This document shows, piece after piece, positions 42,501-49,100 of a stretch of DNA of 51,708 nucleotides. The position numbers and the translations under genes were made by a program. The notes beneath the pieces are model-generated. The model was not told the DNA's origin. It was given only the letters and a program-made list of their open reading frames with translations, and ran no database searches. Positions within the stretch are counted from its first letter, which is position 1. Every line of letters begins with the position of its first letter. Source of the stretch: Stieleria sedimenti (GTDB taxonomy: Bacteria; Planctomycetota; Planctomycetia; Pirellulales; Pirellulaceae); NCBI RefSeq assembly GCF_025060895.1, contig NZ_JANZKV010000020.1:1-51708 (forward strand), given 5' to 3'.

Positions 42501-44527
42501 ATCCGCGAGGCCAACGAACTGTTGCTGAATCCACCGGTTTCGTCCAACAAGGCCGGCATCCGTTCGAGCAACACCTCGGCAAACGCCCGAGATGTTTCGG
42601 CGATCTGCGTCGGCGGAACGCCTTTGTCTCTCAGCACCGTTTCGATGACCTCTCGCAGCACCGGCAACCGTAGCCCGACCAGCAGCTGAGAGCTGGCCTC
42701 GCCGCCGACGAGATTTCCGACGATGACCGCGGTGTGCGCGTGGTCCAGCTTTGACTCGTATCCGGAGTCTTCGAGCGCTCGGGCGACCGTGTCCAGGATC
42801 ATGAACTGAAGCGGGTCGGCGTTGGCGACCTGTTTCGGCGGAATGCGATGCCGTCGCCAATCGTATTGGTAATCCTGGATGAACCCGCCGACCCAAGATT
42901 GCCCTTCGTCTCCGTGATCCAGACGGACATCCCAGCGATCATCCGGGATGGGCACCTTGGGATCCTGACCCGTCGACAGCAGATCCCAAAACTCCGTGAT
43001 CGTTCGCGCCCCGGGCGTCAGCAGCGCGGCGCCGACCACGGCGATCGACCGGTCCTCCGTGGACAGTTTGCTGGGCGAGCGAAAACGCCTTGGCATCGCG
43101 GTCGAGTGTTCTTCCAGCACGACGTGGACGTTCAATCCGCCAATGCCGAACGCGTTGACGCCTGCCCGCCGGGGTCTGCCCGGCGGCGGATCCGGCCAGG
43201 GGATCGCGGTCGTCGGTAATTGAAACGGCGCAGTCGCCCAATCCACCTTCGGGTTGGGCTGACGCAAATTGATCACCGGCGGAATCATCCGGTGCTGCAT
43301 CGCCAGAACGGTTTTGATCAGTCCCGCCAGCCCGGCGGCCTCCAACGTATGGCCGATGTTGGCTTTCACGCTGCCGATCGGGATCTTGTGATCCTGTTCA
43401 TTTCCGAATGATTCGTTGAACGCTTCGGCCAAGCTGTTGATCTCGGTCGAATCGCCGACCGGGGTCGACGTCGCGTGGGCTTCGACATACTGAACCGAGC
43501 TCGGGGCCACGTCGGCCGAATAGGCGCGACGGACGGCGGCGATTTGACCTTCACGTCGCGGCGCCCACAGGCTTTTGCCTTTGCCGTCGGAGGAAACACC
43601 GATTCCACGGATCACCGCGCGAATCGGATCCCTGTCGGCCAAGGCACGTTCGAGCGTTTTGACCACCGCGACGACGTAGCCTTCCGCGGCGACCAGTCCG
43701 TCCGCGTCGGCATCGAATGGGCGTGAACCGGTGCCGCTGACGGTCTGTGCTTGCGAAAACAGGATCAACGCGTCCAGCTTGCAATAGGACAGCCCGCCGA
43801 TCACGGCCAAGTCGATGTCACCCATTTGTAGCGCATGGGCGCCGGCGGCCAACGCGACCAGCGAAGAACTGCACGCCGCGTTGATCGACAGACAGGGGCC
43901 GTCCAACCCGAACGCTTTGGAGATCAGCCGCGACGCTTCGGAGCTTTCCAAAAACGGTCCGCCTCCGGGACGTCGCTCGGGCAGATCCCGCCGCACCCGC
44001 GCGGCCATCTCCTCGACCAAGGCGGCTTGGTCGTGGGCGGACATTCGTGAAACATAATCGGTTTGCCGAAGACAATCCATCGCCTGGTTGGCCATCACGC
44101 CAAGTGTCAATTCGCCGATCACGTTGGAACCGCGTTGATGGCCGACGAACACGCCGCCTCGCTGAGACTTGGTGGCGTGCGGATCGAGGCCGGCGTCGCG
44201 AATCGCCTGACCGGCGACCTGACACAAATCCAAATGCGAATGGTCCGCGTTGTCGATGTCGTGGTCCGAAAGACGAAACGGTTCGATCGGCGTCGTGCGG
44301 TTGCCGACGATCCCGCCGATTTTGGAGTAGGTCTTGCCGAAGCGTCCGATTTCGGGGTCGTAGTAACGTCGTTGATCCAACCGCTCGGGAGGCAGTTCTG
44401 CGATCGCGCTGCGGCCTTCGATCATCAGCGACCAGTATTCATCCAAGCCGTCCGCGCCGGGCAAACGACAGGCCATGCCGATCACGGCAAGCGGCGTGTC
44501 AAAGTCTTGATGGTGGTTCACGTTCAT
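36524..44527 (-). CDS. Megasynthase B: type I PKS/FAS-like KS-KS0-AT-C45-KR-DH
   Basis: A 2667-residue iterative polyketide/fatty-acid synthase-like protein. KS1 (13-475) has its full triad: C219 in NAACSSSL, H351 in EAHATST, H393 in NIGH. KS2 (493-938) is degenerate: the cysteine position is Asn694 (DSSDNSS) and the first histidine is lost, as in chain-length factors. AT (1054-1350): FPGQGSQ, S1146 in AHSYGE, H1250. Residues 1381-1404 are encoded by an interspersed hairpin repeat. Residues 1416-1795 resemble C45/isopenicillin-N acyltransferase: G-C1513-T, then GANED; three RETQWL repeats intervene. KR (about 2080-2360): TGGARGVT, S2260/S2262, Y2273, N2277. The DH-like hot-dog region (2385-2660) has H2406 and D2576. 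There is no ACP or thioesterase here; both ACPs are on megasynthase A. The ATG at 44527 follows GGAG. Confidence 0.88.
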   Translation of the reverse strand: MNVNHHQDFDTPLAVIGMACRLPGADGLDEYWSLMIEGRSAIAELPPERLDQRRYYDPEIGRFGKTYSKIGGIVGNRTTPIEPFRLSDHDIDNADHSHLDLCQVAGQAIRDAGLDPHATKSQRGGVFVGHQRGSNVIGELTLGVMANQAMDCLRQTDYVSRMSAHDQAALVEEMAARVRRDLPERRPGGGPFLESSEASRLISKAFGLDGPCLSINAACSSSLVALAAGAHALQMGDIDLAVIGGLSYCKLDALILFSQAQTVSGTGSRPFDADADGLVAAEGYVVAVVKTLERALADRDPIRAVIRGIGVSSDGKGKSLWAPRREGQIAAVRRAYSADVAPSSVQYVEAHATSTPVGDSTEINSLAEAFNESFGNEQDHKIPIGSVKANIGHTLEAAGLAGLIKTVLAMQHRMIPPVINLRQPNPKVDWATAPFQLPTTAIPWPDPPPGRPRRAGVNAFGIGGLNVHVVLEEHSTAMPRRFRSPSKLSTEDRSIAVVGAALLTPGARTITEFWDLLSTGQDPKVPIPDDRWDVRLDHGDEGQSWVGGFIQDYQYDWRRHRIPPKQVANADPLQFMILDTVARALEDSGYESKLDHAHTAVIVGNLVGGEASSQLLVGLRLPVLREVIETVLRDKGVPPTQIAETSRAFAEVLLERMPALLDETGGFSNSSLASRITKTYDLMGGAFALDSSDNSSIMAVNAARGFLLRGGCSMVIAAGAQRDLGPHAFECLRLSSRLSPRGRVRSLDQNSDGMAPAEGVAVVLLKKLSDAKADGDEILSVIREIGVARHDDQQTAQRLAIGRALSGAEVTAEQVSAVELSASGVADEDRDEFHAIAQAYAVQRERPLHLRSLAGQLGHTGSAAGMIGLVKSSLSLKHLQSPVGLPADQPIDALSNQAWCELPAVNQALPLVDPSGRVFSTLNSYARGMACHVVIERGQPVPSTTSPSGRDNTIRIVSKPDHRYRSWVGEADSLSGLIDGAKQIAAGGSVDSVAARHRTVAHGTLRHGLAIVYRSDEELRKRAGLFVARHCDPKRAALFESQGIFCVERTRRPMVAFLFPGQGSQYPSMLADLVQGHPVAAAAAARIDAILQSLDFPSYRDLVVDQADRLGTDVWRTQLSLLVADSILMEVVDAMDIRPDRISAHSYGEFPALVAAGAWDFRNAALATFHRCRLITESTQIDGAMLAVDLDRSETQQHCNAYPGEAFVANCNSDRQTVIAGRRGVIEKLKRRMLEAGVHAKILGVPRPYHTPLMAPIQPAFRQSLDQVAIAPPRTPLLSSVDNCYVAEPDAIRENLVRQLVQPVLYTDQIRRLAGEGVNVLVEIGPSPVLTRLHEQIVGQIGGEELLWIATDHKKRHYQETLTRLDAALRAAGVPVGQPDGPVGWHRTADAETTSAGSRQRPGTGGGVQTTASNSEAGLQLLFLEGSPHAMGAAHGRAMAVAIRRILDRYKEIATGKFGRTLPDLSLAKSMLDKLVDESASEEMRGMADAAGVPVDALLEHNLYAYPEIGAGCTQILAGRPSPTSRSSGQPRETQWLRETQWLRETQWLHGANEDMPLGLFLRDTMQRCVQVRRPTDGLPHLLFSAAGHVLGINGVNAAGVVVTGSMLLDRPRRTATLDGLLHSIVIRRVLETAESVDDAVDMLRRERTTGGWGMCISDSCGSDPAYVEYDCGTFRSERLNDHRLVSNHAQLLRPLIDKPKHSLLRQQRLESLWRQKGDEVPSTAMLQRWLRDQYDEGRGREVRFATMNTIRRVDNQVSVLFDVRSARVWATPGNHATGADANQFFELDLKQLIGLQPDGRQPRRAAARPNARKKPESTTDRVISWQAFSQRSAGVDGRSPFDDEGKVCNRFALRCIEVPPAPRAEAATALHGGVVLLGDNAAADTLAQTLQGSGVRCLQLRRPDDVAAAVSELESFCQSGVPTNLFLLTAWDENAAEGVSNERWQQRRQSGMLVPYQICQRWLKLLGDNELVGEGTIVGGVRLGGLLGFDDRVTSPEGGFATGLIKGLLIEMGFAARTSFRARVVDFDADADPGFVATRLIDESAAAAGRTAEIAYRGGTRHAVAPVILPVNQLPTLSPDFGRVWVITGGARGVTAKIAKAVGQQFGVKLHLIGSSPLPEIDDGWRNLNPDQRKQLRAEVVRKALEAGQVPIDAWSRVEKALEIDGNLRDFDESGLDVTYHACDVSDHRALATLLDQIRRADGSIDGIVHGAGYEKATRFTKKKLSSVQRTIASKVDGAISLMELTRQDDLKFFAAFASISGRFGGVGQTDYCSANELLCKLVSWFRQTRPEVHAVAFDWPSWDEVGMAVRPESRLAKTIVDAKYMPVEEGVGHFIDELRRGCPEAEVLITDWDRYKRYYTDHYVASFSPYPMIDRIECGDDQNGGGITTSHVVDPVNDNFLSQHLLRGRPILPFVAAAEACAEAASLLTGGRAVTTIENFRIAEAMRFFTDQPQEIRVRAERTGDRVRCSLLSDFKNRKGQVLRKDRVHADCIIRSDRPDDRTAETVDFPDAPYIPVHYLEHKLSVYHGPIYRQLEHFYYSRQESWAKIRIADPAEFFSVGRGDRIMLPCVLIDTCVFSAGVHEWTIDRTAIALPHSIHRLRMFAPPVVGEQVTARIVPLESTDKHATFNIDVWDQHKQPVLQIENYRANVLVATIPLDRAQSAD
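39881..39934 (-). repeat. Three identical 18-bp units inside the C45 domain
   Basis: CAGCCACTGTGTCTCGCG occurs three times without a mismatch and encodes RETQWL x3. It lies between the putative nucleophile (C1513) and the GANED motif of the Ntn-hydrolase-like domain. Confidence 0.92.
40317..40387 (+). repeat. Hairpin repeat copy C, inside the coding sequence of megasynthase B
   Basis: From GTGCCCGGACGCTG to CCTACGGGCCC it aligns with copies A and B. The inner arms are GGCTGATG (40340-40347) and CATCAGCC (40357-40364). It is read in frame on the minus strand as the AT-to-C45 linker (GPVGWHRTADAETTSAGSRQ, then RPGT). Confidence 0.85.
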
Positions 44528-44538
44528 GGTTCGGCTCC

Positions 44539-44622
44539 GCAGCGGCTGGCACGCGGCGAGTGACACGCAGCGACTGACACGCAGCGACTGACACGCAGCG
44601 ACTGACACGCAGCGATGCGTGT
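44539..44622. repeat. Six 14-bp tandem repeats between the SDR and megasynthase B genes
   Basis: Units GCAGCGACTGACAC: three are perfect (44567-44608), with three diverged at the edges. The array ends 4 bp before the SDR stop and covers most of the gap to the megasynthase B start. It may space the two cistrons or affect read-through and coupling. Confidence 0.88.
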
Positions 44623-44626
44623 GCGA

Positions 44627-45391
44627 TTACACGTGTGCGGCGGCTCCCCCGTCAACGGTGATGGTTGTCGCTTGAATCAAATCGCTGATCGGGCTGGACA
44701 AAAACACGACGGCGTTGGCGACGTCGGCCGGCTCCAGCTGTCGCTTTCCCATCATGGTCTTGGCCGTTCGGGCGGCAAACATCTGTTCCGCCCCCGGGAT
44801 GCGACGCGTCGAATCCGTTTCGACCAGTCCCGATTTGACCACGTTGACGTTGATGCGACGATCCCCCAGTTCCAACGCCAAGTGTCGCGTGATGCTTTCC
44901 AACGCCGCCTTCGATCCTCCGATCAATCCGTACATGGGAAGCGCCATGTGCGATCCGTGGCTGGAGATCGCGATCACCTTGCCGCGGTCCTGCGCTTTCT
45001 CCAACAGCGGTGCCGCGGCTTTGACCAGATGGATCAGCGCGAGCACGTTGGTGTTCATTGCCGCGGCAAAGTGTTTTGGGTTGGAGTCCAGCAAGTGGCG
45101 GAATCCGCCGGTCGCCGCGTTGCTGACCAGAATGTCCAGTTGTCCGATTTCTTGCTCGATGAATTCAAGCATCGATTGAACATCGTCTTCTTCGCTGACG
45201 TCGGCGCGAACGATCCAGCATCGGCGGCCCAGCGATTGAACCGCTTTGGCGGTCGCCAACGCCTCGTTCTGTGACGTGACGTAATTGACGACCACGTCAC
45301 AGCCCGCCTCGGCCAACTTGATCGCCACCGAGCGACCGATCCCACGCGAGCTTCCGGTGACCAATGCGACTTTTTCGTTGAGATCAATCAT
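44627..45391 (-). CDS. FabL-like short-chain dehydrogenase/reductase (candidate trans enoyl reductase)
   Basis: A 254-residue NAD(P)H-dependent SDR. The cofactor motif is TGSSRGIG (12-19) and the structural motif is SNAAT. The active-site pattern is Y154-x6-K161 (YGLIGGSK) after ISSHGS, unlike the Y-x3-K of ketoreductases. The Y-x6-K spacing, SKAALE and SGLVETD are as in FabL-type enoyl-ACP reductases. It could therefore supply the enoyl-reduction step that neither megasynthase carries. A 3-ketosphinganine-reductase-like role is an alternative. Its ATG overlaps the stop of the phosphopantetheinyl transferase (ATGA), so the two are translationally coupled in the synthase operon. Confidence 0.85.
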   Translation of the reverse strand: MIDLNEKVALVTGSSRGIGRSVAIKLAEAGCDVVVNYVTSQNEALATAKAVQSLGRRCWIVRADVSEEDDVQSMLEFIEQEIGQLDILVSNAATGGFRHLLDSNPKHFAAAMNTNVLALIHLVKAAAPLLEKAQDRGKVIAISSHGSHMALPMYGLIGGSKAALESITRHLALELGDRRINVNVVKSGLVETDSTRRIPGAEQMFAARTAKTMMGKRQLEPADVANAVVFLSSPISDLIQATTITVDGGAAAHV

Positions 45392-46122
45392 GATGCGGGA
45401 TGCGAAACTTGAAACTTTGAAATGAGTGACACGGATGCTCGTGCAACTGCGATGATCGCGTCATCAAGCACGTCGATTCGCACGTCTGCCAGGCATCGAG
45501 ACTTGTAGTCAACGGTGCAGCCGTCGGCTGTGAATTCGATCATCCGCAGACGCCCCGGCCGAAATGATTCGCCTTCGTTGCACGCTTTAAACACCGCCTC
45601 TTTCGCAGCCCATCCCGCGGCGATCGGCCAGCGATGGTCTTGCAACAGGCGGCGTTCGGCTGATGAGAACCAGGTGGATGCAAAGCTGCCGGGCAGTTCA
45701 GTCCGATCGACCGCATCGACGCCAATCCGAGGGGCATCGCGTCGATCCACAGACAGGCGACGCTGACCTGCGACGGCAACGGTGATCGATGCACAGTGGG
45801 CGAGCGACAGATCAATCGGTTGTTGAACCCCGTTTCGAAAGACGGTGGGGCGGCACCCTCGACGCTTTGACATGCGTGAGTAAATCTGCCACTGGAGAAG
45901 TGAGTCGGTCGTTTCGGAAAACATCAGGCACAGAAGTTGTTTCATGCACCACCGTCCCCTGATCCAGTCAAGCCGCCGATTCGTCGCGCGAAAGCCGTTC
46001 AGTTCCTCGAGCTCGGGCGGCGAAAGCCACGACGGCAGCGCCGACGGCCAAGCCGGTGCGGAATCGCGTTGATACAGCCGCATGCTCACCGGTTTCCAGA
46101 ATGCGTTGCAACGGCTGATCAT
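45388..46122 (-). CDS. 4'-phosphopantetheinyl transferase (Sfp-type)
   Basis: A 244-residue enzyme that attaches the 4'-phosphopantetheine arm of CoA to acyl carrier proteins. Diagnostic motifs are IGVD136-AVD (Mg2+ site) and W171-AAK174-E175-AVFK179, plus SLAH (106-109) in the CoA-binding region. Length and motif spacing fit the Sfp/EntD group used by secondary-metabolite synthases. Its start overlaps the megasynthase A stop (ATGA) and its stop overlaps the SDR start, so it is made in step with the two ACPs it should activate. Confidence 0.9.
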   Translation of the reverse strand: MISRCNAFWKPVSMRLYQRDSAPAWPSALPSWLSPPELEELNGFRATNRRLDWIRGRWCMKQLLCLMFSETTDSLLQWQIYSRMSKRRGCRPTVFRNGVQQPIDLSLAHCASITVAVAGQRRLSVDRRDAPRIGVDAVDRTELPGSFASTWFSSAERRLLQDHRWPIAAGWAAKEAVFKACNEGESFRPGRLRMIEFTADGCTVDYKSRCLADVRIDVLDDAIIAVARASVSLISKFQVSHPAS

Positions 46123-49100
46123 GCGCCGATTCCTATTTGGTCACCGATGTAATCGAAGACTTCCTGCAAGGTTGGGAAATCGTCCAGCGTCAGGTTCTCG
46201 TCCGGCGTGATCTCAAAGTGCTGTCCGAGTTCGCCGAACAATTGCGCTTTCTTGATGGAATCGATCCCCAAGTCCGCTTCCATGTCGGCGTCCATCTCGA
46301 CGAACTCCGGCGGGTATCCGGTTTGCTCGACGATGAAATTGACCAAGTAATCCTGCAAGTCAGTCTTCGTCCAATCGTGTTGCCCGATCGACGTGGAGGG
46401 TACAGCTTGTGATGGCGCGGACAATGCCGGTGCGGTCGCTGCAGCGGTCGCCGCCACGGTCGCCGCCACGGTCGCCGCCACGGTCGTCTGCCCGGCCGGA
46501 GGTTCCTCCGCGATCGGATCCGGCATCGGGCTCTTGCCCGCCAACAACGATTGCCATTGGGCGATCGGAACGCTTTCGGATTGGACGGCTTGCAAGTCTT
46601 GGGCCAGGGCATCAATCGTCGTGCGAATCTGTTCTTCGCTGTGCCGTGCGGTGATCATGAAACGCAACCGCGCCGCGTCGTTTTCCACCGCCGGATAGAC
46701 GATCGGTTGGATATCGATGCCGCGGCTGAGCAGGCGACGTGAGAGCAGCAGCGCGGTGTGCGAATTTCCGACCATGATCGGAACGACCGGTGTGTCGCCC
46801 GCCGGACCGGTGTCCAATCCACGCTGCCTGGCCAGTTCGAGCAACAGCCGGGCGTTGCGTTGCAGTTTGGCGACCCGCTGGGGTTGTTGCCGTAACAGAC
46901 GCAGCGCCGCCAAGGCGGCTCCGGCGCTGCCCGGTGAGAGAGCGACCGTGTAGATAAATCCGGGCGTGCTGTACTTGAGGTACTCGACCAGCTCGCGACT
47001 GCCGGCGACGAATCCTCCGCCGCTGCCGAGCGCCTTGCTGAGCGTTCCGACCCACAAGTCGATCTCGTTCGGATCACGATCGAAGAACTCGGGGCTGCCG
47101 CGACCCGTTGTGCCCATCGTGCCGATGGCGTGGGCGTCATCGACCAACAGAAACGCGTCGTGTCGTCGCTTGATGTCCAGAAACTTCGGCAAGTCCGGAT
47201 GATCGCCGTCCATGCTGTAGGCGCCCTCGATCGCGATCAACGTGCGCCGATATTTGTGCCGTATTTGATGCAATTGACGGTCCAACGCCCCGCTGTCGTT
47301 GTGCGGAAAACTCAGCCGTTGTGCCCCCGACAGTTCGGCACCCTGGATGATGCAATTGTGGGCGAGCGAGTCGTGAATGATCAAATCGCCGGGGCCGAAC
47401 AGATGCCCGATGATCGATTCGTTCGCCGCATAGCCCGACGAAAAAACGAGAGTCGCTTCGACGCCCAAGAACGTCGCCAATTCGTCTTCCAGTTCGCGGT
47501 GCAACGGTTTGCCCGCGATCAGACGGCTTGCCGAAACACTGGTGCCGTAGCGATCGATCGCGTCTTTGGCGGCGGCCGAGACGATGGGGTCTCCGGACAT
47601 GCCCAAGTAGTTGGAACTGCAGAACGTGACGACGGGTTTGCCGTCGACTCGCGTGGTGTCTTGGGTGACGCATTCGTGTTCGGCGAAATACGGCATCGAC
47701 AGCCCCGCCAAGTCCAACAGATCCTTGGTGCGGCTGATCCGTTTGGCGTCGGGGATCAGATCCAGTGGTCGGTCCTGTTGCTCGTCCGTTGCAACGGACG
47801 ACGCATTTTCGGGGCGGTCGGGTGTTGATCGACTGCCTGGAGGGGGCGGCGGATCGGCTGCCCGCAGGCTCGCGCCATGCGACGGATCGTTTGATGAGGT
47901 CCCGCGGTTCGCAGTGGTTTTCGTGCTCGCGATTGGATCGGGTGGGGCGACCGCTGTGGTTACGGAGTCGCGATTCGATTCGACGGGAGGTGTCGATGAT
48001 CCATCCGACGCGGCGAGGTAGTCGAAGAGATGCTGCAGCGTGGGGAAGTCGTCCAGCGTGAGGGATTCGTCGGGGGTGATCGAAAAATGTTCGCCCAGTT
48101 CGCCGAACATCTGAGCTTTCTTGATCGAATCGATTCCCAGATCCGCTTCCAAGTCCGCGTCCATCTCGATGAACTCTGGCGGATAGCCGGTTTGTTCGAC
48201 GACAAAACGCGTCAAGAACTCTTTCAGTGCTTCGTGGGACAGACCGGCCGGCGCAGTCTCGGTTGCGGCAGTCTCTGTCGTCACAGTTTCAACCTCGTTG
48301 CCGCGAGCCGGCGCTGGAGTGATCGGCGCTGGAGTGATCGGCGGTGCGACGACGCTCTGGCGAGGGTTGCTGACGGCCACGGAAGCATGCGACGGCGATT
48401 CCGGCGCGGCGACGGACTGACGCATCGCCTTGCCACGCATCAATTCCTTTCGGCGTCGCGTCGCGTCGACGATGGTGATACCGTCGACCACGCGGGAGTC
48501 GTACGAGGCGTCGGCGGTCGCCGGGGTCTGGGGTTTGCTGGGAGCATGCACTTTCGCATCTCGCTGGAGAAGGATGTGATAGGCGGTTCGACGTTCGGCG
48601 TTGTGAACGGCGGTGACGAGGCGGCCGCTGCGATCGGCCGCTTCCAGCGGACGGGGCTGGGTTGCGACATCGAACAACGGGGTGGATTCGATCAACGGCA
48701 ACGCACGAGTCAGTCCGAACGTGGCCGTCGTTTTCAGTTGTTGAAGTTCCAGAGTCGACTTGATCAGCGCGACGATCGCCGAGGCGGCTCCGAGGTGACC
48801 AGTTTGTGTCATCAGACAATCGAGGGAAATGGGACGTTGCCGGGCGAGCTCGGCGTAGGCGTGGTAGATCCCATCCAATTCCTCTGCGGTTCGCCGTTGG
48901 CAGGCAACCGAAGTGGTTTCGATCCGTGTGACGTCGCCTGCTGCGAGCGGTTGGTCTTGGCGCGTTGTTCGCCGCAGCGCGTCGTCGACCGCGCATTCGG
49001 ACGCGTCGGACTGGCTGTCCGCGGTCGCGGCCCCCACCCCCTGAATGACACCCAAAATCACGCGTTTTTGTCGTTTCGCGTCGGCTAGCCGCATCAACAG

